A program made the translations under genes and the position numbers. DNA of 64,000 nt from Candidatus Sericytochromatia bacterium. GTDB lineage: Bacteria > Cyanobacteriota > Sericytochromatia > UBA7694 > JACMQJ01. The notes below the pieces were generated by a model. That model saw only the letters and a program-made list of their open reading frames with translations. It did no database searches and was not told the origin of the DNA. Each line of letters opens with the position of its first letter. Positions within the stretch are counted from its first letter, which is position 1. The stretch spans positions 62,001-126,000 of the forward strand of contig BPII01000002.1 of NCBI GenBank assembly GCA_026004035.1. The letters run 5' to 3'. Positions 1 through 8,819 of this stretch are shown here, piece after piece.

Positions 1-368
1 ATTTTATAAATAGGAATATTTAATTCTTCTAAGAAATCAACAGAATCTTTATTTGAAGGAGTAGAAAAAAATACCATATCTAGCTTTTCTGTTAATTCTT
101 TTAGTTCATAATGCCATTCCCAAGGTGTATAAGCTTCTTTATATAAATCATAAAAAGTCTTACCATCCCATAAAGTATCTTGTTTAATCATAAAATAATC
201 TTTTTTGGAATCAATAGTCATTGTATCAGGTGTGTATGTTTGTAATTTTACTGCATCAGCACCACTTTCTTTAATAGCATATATAGTTTCTTTAGCTATT
301 GATAAATCTTGAACATGATTACATGAAAGTTCTGCTATTATAAAAGTTTTATTAAAATCTATGAACAT
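1..368 (-). CDS. pseI: Pseudaminic acid synthase, N-terminal part (runs off left edge)
   Basis: The visible 122 or so residues are the N-terminal part of a NeuB-family sialic acid synthase, which condenses a 6-deoxy-N-acetylated hexose with phosphoenolpyruvate. Seen: the opening FIIAELSCNHVQD, then GADAVKLQTYTPDTMT, then the FFSTPSNKDSVDFL segment, in the order found in the family. The AELSCNH form (not AEAGVNH, as in the second NeuB-like gene at 6656) and the acetyltransferase directly upstream point to the pseudaminic paralogue rather than the legionaminic one. The ATG overlaps the stop of the upstream gene (TAATG), so the two are translationally coupled. The rest lies outside the window. 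Confidence 0.8.
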   Translation of the reverse strand, partial: MFIDFNKTFIIAELSCNHVQDLSIAKETIYAIKESGADAVKLQTYTPDTMTIDSKKDYFMIKQDTLWDGKTFYDLYKEAYTPWEWHYELKELTEKLDMVFFSTPSNKDSVDFLEELNIPIYK

Positions 369-702
369 TACAAAAATTCCTTATTAAATACAAAAATTTC
401 TATATCATCATAACCATTATAAAATTTATTATATTTCTTTTCTGAGCTTAAATAGATAAATCCATGTTTTTTATAAAATTCTATTGCATTTATATTTTTA
501 GAAAGAACTTCTGCTACTATTTGATTAAGTTCTAAATACTCAAAAGCAACTTTTTTAATAGAGTATATTAAATCTTTACCTCTACTCATAGTATTAAAAG
601 GATTTTTGTAAATTCCTATGAATGCTTTTTTATTAAAAAAATTTATATTGTTAAAATAAATAGTTCCTATTATATTATCATTCTTAATAACTAAACTCAA
701 TC
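368..702 (-). pseudogene. pseH: PseH-like N-acetyltransferase, 5' end removed at the IS junction
   Basis: The GNAT fold remnant (about 110 residues) aligns from memory with the C-terminal two thirds of Campylobacter PseH, which acetylates the 4-amino group of the UDP-sugar on the pseudaminic acid route. Seen: NDNIIGTIYF, then KKVAFEYLELNQIVAEVL, then NINAIEFYKKHGFIY, the usual acetyl-CoA fold end. Family members are about 160 residues, so roughly the first 50 are missing. Reading upstream, the frame stays open up to the left terminal repeat of the insertion sequence at 703 and no ATG precedes it; the first possible start is an internal TTG. The missing 5' part was not found on the other side of the element. 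Confidence 0.7.
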
Positions 703-2372
703 CAGTAACAAAGAATGAAAAAATCTTCGTATTGAAATATAAATAAATAAAGAATATTCAATATTAGAAAAAATTTTTAATAAATTTTTTATCGCAAAAA
801 AAAGAATTTTTATTACAAAATTTAATAGATTAATAGATTTAGATTTAAAAATTATGTATAAAAGAAGAGAAAAAAGAAAACCTCTAAAGTTAGAGAAGTC
901 AGAGAAAGCTGATTTTGTAAGTAGCTATGTTTACTCTATAAAGAATTTTTTTCCGGATTTAAATAATTGGATAAGTGAGTTAAAAGATTTTCGACAAAAG
1001 AAGAAATGTACTTATAAGATAAAAGAGATTATCATTTTAAGCTTGATATTATTAAGTTTTATAGGCTCAAGAAGAAACTACAATATTGAATTAAATAAAA
1101 TAGAAGCTAAAGAATTTTTAAACAAAGCATTTAAGTTAAATTTGATAAGTATTCCTAATGGAGATACTTTGGCATATTTTTGGAATAATTTTGATAAATC
1201 AGAATTGGTTGGAGAGATATAGATTAGGTATATATTATTTAGTAGCAATAGATGGTACAGAACTTTATCGTTTTAGTGAGAGGCATTGTCAGAATTGCCT
1301 CTATCAGAAAATAAATGATCAAAGACAATATTTTCATAGGGTGCTAGAAGCGAAAATAGTGACATCAAATGGATTAGCAATATCATTAGCTACAGAGTTT
1401 ATTGAAAATAAAGAAGATAAAGAGTTTGATAAACAAGATTGTGAGCTTAAAGCATTTTATCGTCTTGAAAAAAAAATAAAGAAATTATTTCCAAGATTAA
1501 AAATATGTCTTCTTCTTGATGCGTTGTATGCTAATGCTAATGTTATAAGAATATGTAAAGAAAATGATTGGAAATACATAATTACTTTTAAGGAAGGTAA
1601 TTTAAAAACAGTATGGGAAGATTTTAATGGTTTGTTTGTAAATAGAGAAACAGCAATAGGAGCAAAGATTACATTACCAGAAATTAATTATAAAGAAACA
1701 ATGTATCGTTGGATAAATGAAATTGAATATTCAGGTTATAAAATAAACATTCTTGCTAAATATTTTAATCAAGAATTAGTAAGAGCCTTTATTACAAATC
1801 TAAAAATAGATGAAAATAATTTGTTTAAAATAGAAACACACGGACAATTGAGATGGAAAATAGAAAATCAAGGTTTTGATTGTCAAAAAAATCACGGATA
1901 CAATCTTGAACATCTATACACTAAAAATCCTAATGGAATTAAGGTTGTTTATCTTTTAATTCAAATAGCACACATCATTAACCAGTTATTCCTAAAAGCA
2001 GATATTCTAAAAGTTTGTTCCAATGCTTTATCAACAAAGGCTTTATCAATAAAGTATATTTTTTCTAAAATATTAGATGGAATATTACTCGGTTGGATAA
2101 ATGAATTTGAATTAATCTTTAAAAAACTTGATAATAGAAAGTTTCAACTAAGATTTAATACATCATAAAGTCTATAACAAAACAAATTTGAAAGGAGATG
2201 ATTTATAGAGTAATTTATTATTAATTTTTTTGGTATATTATGGAAATTAATTTTCCATCTCTTTGCTATGATCAAATTTTTTTCTATTACTTTTTTTACT
2301 TTTTTGTTTAACTTTTATTTTATTTTTTCTCTTAATATTTTTATTGTTACAAAACTTCATTCTTAACTACTG
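703..2372 (+). mobile_element. Insertion sequence, 1670 bp, with terminal inverted repeats
   Basis: The left end reads CAGTAACAAAGAATGAA and the right end, on the other strand, CAGTAGTTAAGAATGAA: 14 of 17 positions match. The element is flanked on both sides by the 9-bp direct repeat AACTCAATC (694-702 and 2373-2381), consistent with a target-site duplication. It holds a single DDE transposase gene that is frameshifted in this sequence. A partial second copy of the left end lies at 20311-20359. Insertion truncates pseH on the left and abuts the end of a short inverted-repeat element on the right. The family name cannot be fixed without a database; the transposase resembles IS4-like DDE enzymes. 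Confidence 0.8.
854..2168 (+). pseudogene. DDE transposase of the insertion sequence, frameshifted
   Basis: The gene is read in two frames: 854-1222 gives the N-terminal helical part and 1158-2168 the catalytic part. The N part ends NNFDKSEL and the second frame continues ERYRLGIYYLVAIDGTELY, so one extra base lies near 1190-1215. Candidate catalytic residues: D in AIDGTEL, D in LLLDALYA, and E in RWKIENQGFD, the last fitting the Y/R-x-x-E motif of IS4-like transposases. A cysteine pair follows in HCQNCL. The shift is by +1, not the -1 slippage commonly used by IS elements, and no A6G-type slippery site is visible, so I read it as an indel rather than programmed frameshifting. Whether other genomic copies are intact is unknown. 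Confidence 0.75.
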
Positions 2373-2389
2373 AACTCAATCCCAGTGCC
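2373..2389. repeat. Right-end remnant of MITE family 1
   Basis: AACTCAATCCCAGTGCC matches the right end of the 140-bp family seen at 20172, 37947 and 53112. Only the end is present, directly abutting the insertion sequence; the rest of the repeat is not on the other side of the IS. The first nine bases double as the IS target-site duplication, so the IS may have landed in this repeat and a later rearrangement removed its left part. Confidence 0.55.
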
Positions 2390-2458
2390 TTGACAAATTA
2401 ATAAATTTGTAGTATTGTATTAACCATGTAAGCAAAAAATAAAAAAATATTCAAATTA

Positions 2459-2586
2459 CTTTATTTGGAGTAATAGCACAAAGTAATTATAATGAAGATG
2501 CTAATGGAGCAATTAATATTTTGAGAAAAGTAGATATTAATAAAGATTTTTCTTATATACTTATTCCACAAAGAATAAAAATATGA
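2459..2586 (+). pseudogene. TnpB (IS200/IS605-type) C-terminal remnant
   Basis: One frame reads NEDANGAINILRKV followed by about 20 residues and a stop. The D-x-N-G-A-x-N-I-L pattern is the conserved C-terminal RuvC motif of TnpB proteins, where it follows a zinc finger. Here the finger cysteines are gone (FGVIAQSNY stands where C-x-x-C-G-Y is expected) and nothing upstream is recognisable. It is a degraded fragment about 40 codons long. No intact right-end hairpin could be assigned; the rest of 2390-2721 holds nothing else I can name. Confidence 0.5.
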
Positions 2587-2721
2587 CGAAGTTTTCCTTA
2601 TGGAACATACGCAATAGTGAGTATATGTGAGTTATATGAGAACAAGGTAGGCAATAGACCTATAAACTTCTTATAAAGTAGTTCATAGATTAATTCTAAT
2701 AATTTTGATTTTAGTATAATT

Positions 2722-3702
2722 ATGAAAAAAATATTAGTTACAGGGGCTTCTGGTTTTATAGGTTCTCACCTAGTAGAACTTTTGTTGAGAAATGGTTTTA
2801 ATGTAAAAGCATTTATAAGATATAATTCAAGAAACAATTGGGGATTTATTGAGGATATAAATTTAAAAAATGAAATTGAGATATTTACAGGTGATATAAG
2901 AGATTATGACTCTGTTTATAAAGCATTAAAAGGATGTAGTTCTGTTTTTCATCTAGCAGCATTAATAGGAATTCCTTACTCATATATTTCTCCAAAGTCA
3001 TATATAGAGACCAATATAAATGGAACTTATAATATTTTACAGGTAGCAAATCAATTAGATATGGAACAAATTTTAATAACTTCAACAAGTGAAGTTTATG
3101 GAACAGCAAAATATGTTCCAATAGATGAAAATCATCCTTTAAATCCTCAATCACCATATTCAGCTACTAAAATAGCATCTGATCAATTATCAATGAGTTT
3201 CTATTATTCTTTTTCATTACCAATTAAAATAGTAAGACCATTCAATAACTATGGACCAAGACAATCTTCAAGAGCTGTTATTCCTAGCATAATAACACAG
3301 TTACTTTTAGGGAAAAAAGAAATAAAAATAGGTAATATAACTCCTACAAGAGATTTTACATTTGTAGAAGATACATGTAATGCTTTTTTAGAAATATACA
3401 AGTCAGAAAAACTTTTTGGTGAAATTGTAAATGTAGGAACAGGTAAAGAAATATCTATTGAAAAACTTTTCTATAAAATAATTTCTTTATTAAAAAAAAA
3501 TAAAGAAGATTTTAGTTTATTAACTGATATGCAAAGAGTTAGGAAATATGGTAGTGAAGTAGAAAGGTTATTATGTGATAATAGTAAACTATTAAAAAAT
3601 ACTAATTGGAAACAATGTTACAATCTAGATGATGGATTAAAAAAAACTATTGAATGGATATCTAATAATATTACTATATACAAAGATATTTATAATGTAT
3701 AA
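2722..3702 (+). CDS. legB: LegB-type nucleotide-sugar 4,6-dehydratase
   Basis: This 326-residue extended short-chain dehydrogenase should act on GDP-GlcNAc (in the Campylobacter route) to give the 4-keto-6-deoxy sugar, the first committed step towards legionaminic acid. Seen: the NAD-binding GASGFIGSHL at residues 8-17, the catalytic TSTSEVYG and YSATK (Y-x-x-x-K), and RPFNNYGPRQ, which is characteristic of sugar dehydratases. The product of the next gene, an aminotransferase, uses its product, and the two overlap by 8 bp. TATAAT lies at 2715-2720, too close to the ATG to serve a normal leader, so I do not call it a promoter. GDP preference is inferred from ptmE downstream. Confidence 0.85.
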   Translation: MKKILVTGASGFIGSHLVELLLRNGFNVKAFIRYNSRNNWGFIEDINLKNEIEIFTGDIRDYDSVYKALKGCSSVFHLAALIGIPYSYISPKSYIETNINGTYNILQVANQLDMEQILITSTSEVYGTAKYVPIDENHPLNPQSPYSATKIASDQLSMSFYYSFSLPIKIVRPFNNYGPRQSSRAVIPSIITQLLLGKKEIKIGNITPTRDFTFVEDTCNAFLEIYKSEKLFGEIVNVGTGKEISIEKLFYKIISLLKKNKEDFSLLTDMQRVRKYGSEVERLLCDNSKLLKNTNWKQCYNLDDGLKKTIEWISNNITIYKDIYNV

Positions 3703-4843
3703 AGATATTGCTTCTTTTATAAGAAAATTGTATTCAAACTATGATAATATAGCTTTACATGCACCTGTTTTCTTGGGTAATGAAAAAAAATACTTAACTG
3801 AATGTATAGATTCTACTTATGTTTCATATATTGGTGCATTTGTTGAAAAATTTGAAAAAGCTATTGAGAAATTTACAGGTTCTAGAAACTGTATATCAAT
3901 AGTAAATGGAACAATGGCACTATATTTAGCTTTAAAAGTTTTAGGTGTGAATTCAGATAGTGAAGTCATAACCCAAGCATTAACATTTGTAGGAACTATT
4001 AATCCAATAATATACTGTGGTGCATCTCCAATTTTTGTTGATGTTGATAGAGAAACATTGGGTATGTCTCCAGAAAGCTTGAAAAAATTTATTCTGAATA
4101 ATACTATTTTTAAAAATGGTTTGTTAATAAATAAAAGTACCCAAAAAAGAATTTCTGCAATATTACCTGTTCATATATTTGGACATCCATGTAGAATTGA
4201 TGAAATAATAGATATTGCTAAAGAATATAATATTTACGTCATAGAAGATGCAGCAGAAGCAATCGGGAGTTTTTACAAAAATAAGCATTGTGGTACTTTT
4301 GGATTAATAGGTATATTAAGTTTTAATGGTAATAAAACAATAACTACAGGAGGGGGAGGAGCTATATTAACTAATGATGATGAGTTAGCTAATAGAATAA
4401 GACATATTAGTAAAACAGCAAAGGTAAATCATAAATGGGAATATATTCATGATGAAGTTGGCTATAATTTGAGAATGCCAAATATTAATGCAGCAATAGG
4501 TTTAGCTCAATTAGAATATATTGATATTATACTTAAAAATAAGAGAGAAACAGCTAATATTTACTCAAATTTTTTTGAAGATATTAAAATAAAGTTTTTC
4601 AAAGAAAACTACAATAGTAAATCTAATTATTGGCTTAATACAATTTTTTTAAAAAATATTCAAGAAAGAAACGATTTTCTAGATTACATGTATTCTAATA
4701 AAATTCAAGCAAGACCAATATGGCAATTAATGCACAAATTAGATATGTATAAAAACTTTCAAAGAGATGAGCTTTTAAATTCAGAATACTTTTATGATAC
4801 AATTGTAAATTTACCAAGTGGATATAGATTATCTATATCTTAG
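3695..4843 (+). CDS. legC: LegC-type PLP-dependent sugar aminotransferase
   Basis: DegT/DnrJ/EryC1-family enzyme expected to transfer an amino group to the 4-keto sugar made by LegB. Seen: the substrate-binding ALHAPVFLGNEKKYL start, VEDAAEAIGSF, and the PLP lysine in SFNGNKTITTGGGG. I chose the ATG at 3695, overlapping the legB stop, because the protein then begins MYKDIASFIRKLY as in characterised LegC proteins; an ATG 45 bases upstream would add 15 unconserved residues inside legB. The protein is 382 residues from this start, normal for the family. Its 3' end overlaps the convergent gene by 15 bp. Confidence 0.85.
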   Translation: MYKDIASFIRKLYSNYDNIALHAPVFLGNEKKYLTECIDSTYVSYIGAFVEKFEKAIEKFTGSRNCISIVNGTMALYLALKVLGVNSDSEVITQALTFVGTINPIIYCGASPIFVDVDRETLGMSPESLKKFILNNTIFKNGLLINKSTQKRISAILPVHIFGHPCRIDEIIDIAKEYNIYVIEDAAEAIGSFYKNKHCGTFGLIGILSFNGNKTITTGGGGAILTNDDELANRIRHISKTAKVNHKWEYIHDEVGYNLRMPNINAAIGLAQLEYIDIILKNKRETANIYSNFFEDIKIKFFKENYNSKSNYWLNTIFLKNIQERNDFLDYMYSNKIQARPIWQLMHKLDMYKNFQRDELLNSEYFYDTIVNLPSGYRLSIS

Positions 4844-5788
4844 AAATTTGTTATTTTTAGAATCACAAATATTACAATATTTCTGATAAATTTCTTTATT
4901 AAAAATTTTTCCACCTATATAAAAAGGTAATCTTAAGTTAGAAAATTTACTTTTAAAATAAAGTAATGAATCATCTTTAGCATTTGTTCTACCTCCTCCT
5001 AACAAACAATATAGCTTATCTTTACTATGATAGTAATCAAATATGGAGTGAAAAAGGTAATACATATCATAATATTTTGTTTTATTATTATTATAATTCT
5101 TAGCTCCTAAGTGATAACTAACTATTTTTTCATCTTCTAAAAATATTGCTGATGAAGTAATGTCTCCTTGTTTATCTTTAACACAAAATAGTTTAATAAA
5201 ATCTAATTTAAATAGATTATTAAAGTAGTCATTATTAAAATAGTAAAATTCATCTGCATTGTTTTTTTTCATTGTTGAGTAATACAAATCTTTAAATTTT
5301 TGAATATCTTCTAAAGAATTTGATATTGAAAAATAACACTCTTTTTTTCCTTTAAGTATCTTATTTCTTGTAGTTGAACTATAAAACTTCCATCTTTCAT
5401 CTTTGTTCTGTTGTAAATCTACAACAACAACATCTCTATCATAACCAAAAAAATCTAAATATCTTTCAAATACATTTATAAAATTGTGAAATGGATAGAA
5501 TCTTATAAATTCAGCTATTATTTTGTTTTCCAAGCAAAAGTTTGTATATTGGTTAATAGAATCATTTACAAAATCTTCATCATAATTATTTATAAAATAT
5601 CCACCATAACCATAAGCTGTTTCTAAATCATAGAATTCTTTGTTTAAAGTAATATTATTAATTTGTTTTATTGGTTTTTTTATTGCTATATTGTAAAATA
5701 CTTTAGAAGCTTTCTTATACTCAAAATCAAATATACTATCTTCCTTATTCAAATATAAGGACACATAATTTTTGTTATAGTATAACAT
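4829..5788 (-). CDS. GNAT/FemAB-like acyltransferase, uncharacterised
   Basis: A 319-residue protein whose central part (FYSSTTRNKILKGKKE, then a long helix, then TSSAIFLEDEKIVSYHLGA and YYDMYYLFHSIFDYY) has the look of the BioF2/FemAB-like acetyltransferase fold (Acetyltransf_6). The C-terminal GGGRTNAKDDSLLYFKSKF is typical for this group, which includes peptidoglycan and sugar acyltransferases. It forms a two-gene minus-strand unit with the upstream methyltransferase (15-bp gap) and lies inside the legionaminic acid cluster. No PglD-like LegH acetyltransferase is seen in the cluster, so this is a candidate for an acylation step, but that is inference from position only. Confidence 0.6.
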   Translation of the reverse strand: MLYYNKNYVSLYLNKEDSIFDFEYKKASKVFYNIAIKKPIKQINNITLNKEFYDLETAYGYGGYFINNYDEDFVNDSINQYTNFCLENKIIAEFIRFYPFHNFINVFERYLDFFGYDRDVVVVDLQQNKDERWKFYSSTTRNKILKGKKECYFSISNSLEDIQKFKDLYYSTMKKNNADEFYYFNNDYFNNLFKLDFIKLFCVKDKQGDITSSAIFLEDEKIVSYHLGAKNYNNNKTKYYDMYYLFHSIFDYYHSKDKLYCLLGGGRTNAKDDSLLYFKSKFSNLRLPFYIGGKIFNKEIYQKYCNICDSKNNKFLRYR

Positions 5789-5803
5789 TATTGAAAATTT
5801 AAT

Positions 5804-6496
5804 TTAGTCAATTAATTTTCTTAAACATACAATATATTCTCTCAAGCACTTGATTTTATCATTGATATCATAAAAATATTCATCAAGATGTATAAATTCA
5901 TATTTCATTTTATTGTTAGAGTATAAATCATTTATATCTTTTTCATCAAGAAACCTAACAAAACCTGTTTTAGATATAGGACCCTCATAAACCTCTATTA
6001 GTTCTCTATTTTTACTATAGTCACCCCAACTATTTTTTCCAAAATGAAGTGAAATAAAAATACCACCTTTTTTTAACTTATTATATATTTTGTTTATTAT
6101 AGATTTAGATCGTTCATAACTATTGCAAATAATAGATTCAACATCTATTATACAATCAAAATAATTATTTCTAAAACTATCCAGTTTTTCATAGTAATCA
6201 CCTTCTAATAACATTTCAATTCTATCAGTTAAATTTTCCTGCTTAAATCTTTCTTGGATTTTTTTTATTGCAGATTTTGAAAATTCTATAGCACTTATAC
6301 TAAATCCTTCTCTAGCAAGATACCATATATTTGCTCCTGCACCTGCACCAACCTCAAGAATTTTTATTTTTGTTCTATCCTCAACATCATAAAAATTTTT
6401 TGCTATAACTCTTACTACGTGAAGTGATGGGTATTTTCCCCACTCTCTAGTTGAAAAAATATTTTCCCATATAACTTTATTTTTTTCTTCTAACAT
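5804..6496 (-). CDS. Class I SAM-dependent methyltransferase
   Basis: This 230-residue protein has the Rossmann methyltransferase core: motif I ILEVGAGAGANIWYLA near residue 45, the acidic end of strand 2 in AIEFSKSAI, and FDCIIDVESI as motif IV. The sequence KLKKGGIFISLHFG is the usual post-motif segment. Family members act on small molecules or sugars. The position in a nonulosonic acid cluster suggests modification of the sugar or its carrier, but the substrate cannot be read from sequence. It is the first gene of the minus-strand pair and shares the region 6497-6655 with the divergent legI. Confidence 0.75.
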   Translation of the reverse strand: MLEEKNKVIWENIFSTREWGKYPSLHVVRVIAKNFYDVEDRTKIKILEVGAGAGANIWYLAREGFSISAIEFSKSAIKKIQERFKQENLTDRIEMLLEGDYYEKLDSFRNNYFDCIIDVESIICNSYERSKSIINKIYNKLKKGGIFISLHFGKNSWGDYSKNRELIEVYEGPISKTGFVRFLDEKDINDLYSNNKMKYEFIHLDEYFYDINDKIKCLREYIVCLRKLID

Positions 6497-6655
6497 TTTG
6501 TTAATTTACTTTATATATTGTTTTTTTCTATTCTAAAAGTAAATTTTTTTTACAATTAGTTTTTTTTACAATTTTTAATATTAACTAATCTATAATAGAT
6601 ATTGTAAAAGTTTTTATAATTGATACAATTCATTTATTATCTTTAAACAAAACTT
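6497..6655. promoter_or_regulatory. Divergent intergenic region before legI, with a weak promoter candidate
   Basis: The 159-bp gap separates the minus-strand methyltransferase gene from legI. On the plus strand TTTACA (6565-6570) and TATAAT (6591-6596) are 20 bp apart, longer than the usual 16-18 bp. In such AT-rich DNA these hexamers occur often by chance, so this is only the most promoter-like place. No operator-like dyad was noticed. Confidence 0.3.
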
Positions 6656-7669
6656 ATGATATCAAGAACATTTATAATAGCAGAAGCAGGAGTTAATCAT
6701 AATGGTAAGATTGAATTAGCTGAAAGATTAATAGATATAGCTAAAGATTGTGGTGCTGATGCTGTAAAATTTCAGACTTTTAAAACAGAGAATGTAGTTT
6801 CAAGAAGTTTATCAAAAGCTGATTATCAAATTAGAAATACAAATACAAAAAATGAGACTCAATTTGAAATGTTGAAAAAATTAGAGTTAAGTTATGAGCA
6901 ATTTAAACACTTATATAAATATTCTAAAAAAAGAAATATAATTTTTTTATCAACACCCTTTGATATAGAATCTTCGAGATATTTAAAAGAACTTGGTATG
7001 GAAATTTTTAAAATACCTTCAGGAGAAATAACAAATTATCTATTATTGAAGGAAATAGGTTCATATAATAAAAGGGTTATTTTATCAACTGGAATATCTG
7101 ATTTAAAAGAAATTAAGAATGCTATTGATGTATTAGTTAGATTTGGTACAAATAAAGAAAATATAAGCATATTACACTGTAATACTGATTATCCAACATC
7201 ATATCAAGATGTTAATTTAAAAGCAATGATTACAATAAAAAACGAGTTTGGATTAGAAGTAGGCTATTCTGATCATACATTAGGTATAGAAGTATCAATA
7301 GCAGCAGTTGCATTGGGAGCTAAAATAATAGAAAAACATTTTACTATTGATAAAAATCTTGATGGGCCAGATCATAAATGTAGTTTGGAACCAGCTGAAA
7401 TGAAAGAAATGATTAAATGTATAAGAAATATAGAATTAGCATTAGGTAATGGTATAAAAAAAGTATCTGAATCAGCATTAAAAAACTTATATATTGTTAG
7501 AAAAAGTATAGTTGCAAAGGCAAAAATAAAGAAAGGTGATGTTTTTACAGAAGAAAATTTAACTGTTAAAAGAGCAGGAAAAGGAATATCTCCAATGGAG
7601 TGGGAAAATATTATAGGTAAAATTTCAAACAAAGATTATCAAGAAGATGATTTAATAGAATATGATTAA
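6656..7669 (+). CDS. legI: N,N'-diacetyllegionaminic acid synthase
   Basis: NeuB-family enzyme of 337 residues that condenses a 2,4-diacetamido-trideoxymannose with phosphoenolpyruvate. Seen: IAEAGVNHNGKIELAERL at the N-terminus, ADAVKFQTFK, FLSTPFDIESS, FKIPSGEITN, the GYSDHTLG turn and EKHFTIDK, then a C-terminal SAF (antifreeze-like) domain from about residue 280 with KSIVAKAKIKKGD. It is the second NeuB-like gene in the window; the one at the left edge differs in its opening motif and belongs to the pseudaminic acid locus. It overlaps legG by 8 bp, matching the neuB2-neuC2 order of Campylobacter. Confidence 0.9.
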   Translation: MISRTFIIAEAGVNHNGKIELAERLIDIAKDCGADAVKFQTFKTENVVSRSLSKADYQIRNTNTKNETQFEMLKKLELSYEQFKHLYKYSKKRNIIFLSTPFDIESSRYLKELGMEIFKIPSGEITNYLLLKEIGSYNKRVILSTGISDLKEIKNAIDVLVRFGTNKENISILHCNTDYPTSYQDVNLKAMITIKNEFGLEVGYSDHTLGIEVSIAAVALGAKIIEKHFTIDKNLDGPDHKCSLEPAEMKEMIKCIRNIELALGNGIKKVSESALKNLYIVRKSIVAKAKIKKGDVFTEENLTVKRAGKGISPMEWENIIGKISNKDYQEDDLIEYD

Positions 7670-8819
7670 AAAAATTTGTGTTTTCACTGGAAACAGAGCT
7701 GATTACGGAATATTAAAACCTTTGATAAATAAATTAAAATTTGATAAGGATTTTATACTACAACTTGTTATCAGCGGTTCTCATCTTTGTAAGGAATATG
7801 GGTTTACCTTTAATGATATAGATATTAGTAATATTGAACATGTAGAAAAAACAGAAATTCAATTATCATCTGATACACCAATAGGAACAATTAAATCTAT
7901 GGGGTTAGGTTTAATAAGTTTTTCTGAAATAATTTCTAAATTAAAACCTGATTTATGTTTTATACTTGGTGATAGATTTGAAGCATTATCATTTGCAATA
8001 GCTTGTTATGTTTGTAATATAGCAATTGCTCATTTACATGGTGGAGAATTAACAGAAGGAGTTTTAGATGATGGATTTAGACATTCTATTACAAAACTAA
8101 GCTATCTACATTTTACTTCTACTGAGGAATATAGAAAAAGAGTTATTCAACTTGGTGAAGAACCAGAAAGAGTTTTTAATGTAGGAGCTCTTACAATAGA
8201 AAATATAAAAAATACTAAATTTTTGTCAAAAAAAGAATTAGAAAGAAAACTTAATATAAAATTTAAAAAAAATAATTTTGTTATAACGTTTCATCCATCT
8301 ACATTAGAAAGTAATTATAATGCTAATGATTTTAAAGAACTTATAAGAGTATTAGATGAACTTGATAATTCGTTATTAATATTTACAAAAGCAAATTGTG
8401 ATCCTGGAGGAAAATTAATTAATAGTATTATTTATGAATTTGTTAGTAAAAATAATGATAAAGCGACACTTTTTGATTCTTTAGGAGATTTTTTATATTT
8501 AAATGTGTTAAAATATGTTGATGCAGTAGTAGGTAATTCTTCTAGTGGTATAATAGAAGCCCCATATTTTAAAATTCCAACTATAAATATAGGAGACAGA
8601 CAAAAAGGTAGAATAAAAGCTGAAAGTATTATAGATTGTAAATCTGATTATAATGATATAAAGAATGCATTTAAATATATTTTATCAAATGATTTAAAGA
8701 ATAAATTAAGGAATATAAAAAATCCATATGGAGATGGGAATACATCAGATAAAATAATTAAAATAATTAAAAATATTAAAATTGCTTCTTTAAAAAAAAG
8801 TTTTTACAATTTAAAATAA
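7662..8819 (+). CDS. legG: Hydrolysing UDP/GDP-sugar 2-epimerase
   Basis: NeuC-family protein of 385 residues. It would release the nucleotide and invert C2, giving the mannose-configured sugar used by LegI. Seen: the N-terminal CVFTGNRADYGILKPL, FILGDRFEALSFA, AHLHGGELTEG, the nucleotide-binding FHPSTLES and VGNSSSGIIEAP near residue 285. Length is normal for the family. The stop overlaps the start of ptmE (TAATG). The GDP-linked substrate is inferred from the guanylyltransferase next door. Confidence 0.9.
   Translation: MIKKICVFTGNRADYGILKPLINKLKFDKDFILQLVISGSHLCKEYGFTFNDIDISNIEHVEKTEIQLSSDTPIGTIKSMGLGLISFSEIISKLKPDLCFILGDRFEALSFAIACYVCNIAIAHLHGGELTEGVLDDGFRHSITKLSYLHFTSTEEYRKRVIQLGEEPERVFNVGALTIENIKNTKFLSKKELERKLNIKFKKNNFVITFHPSTLESNYNANDFKELIRVLDELDNSLLIFTKANCDPGGKLINSIIYEFVSKNNDKATLFDSLGDFLYLNVLKYVDAVVGNSSSGIIEAPYFKIPTINIGDRQKGRIKAESIIDCKSDYNDIKNAFKYILSNDLKNKLRNIKNPYGDGNTSDKIIKIIKNIKIASLKKSFYNLK

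Noticed and set aside
1150-1222. Programmed frameshifting in the transposase
   Set aside because: The shift is +1 and no A6G or other slippery site is seen; the same kind of +1 break occurs in unrelated genes in the window.
2220-2260. Near-palindrome ATGGAAATTAATTTTCCAT as the IS terminator
   Set aside because: It is AT-rich, lacks a T tract directly after it and lies some distance from the transposase stop; evidence too weak to call.
2701-2722. TATAAT next to the legB start as its -10 element
   Set aside because: It ends one base before the ATG, leaving no room for a transcript start and ribosome site; such hexamers are common at this base composition.
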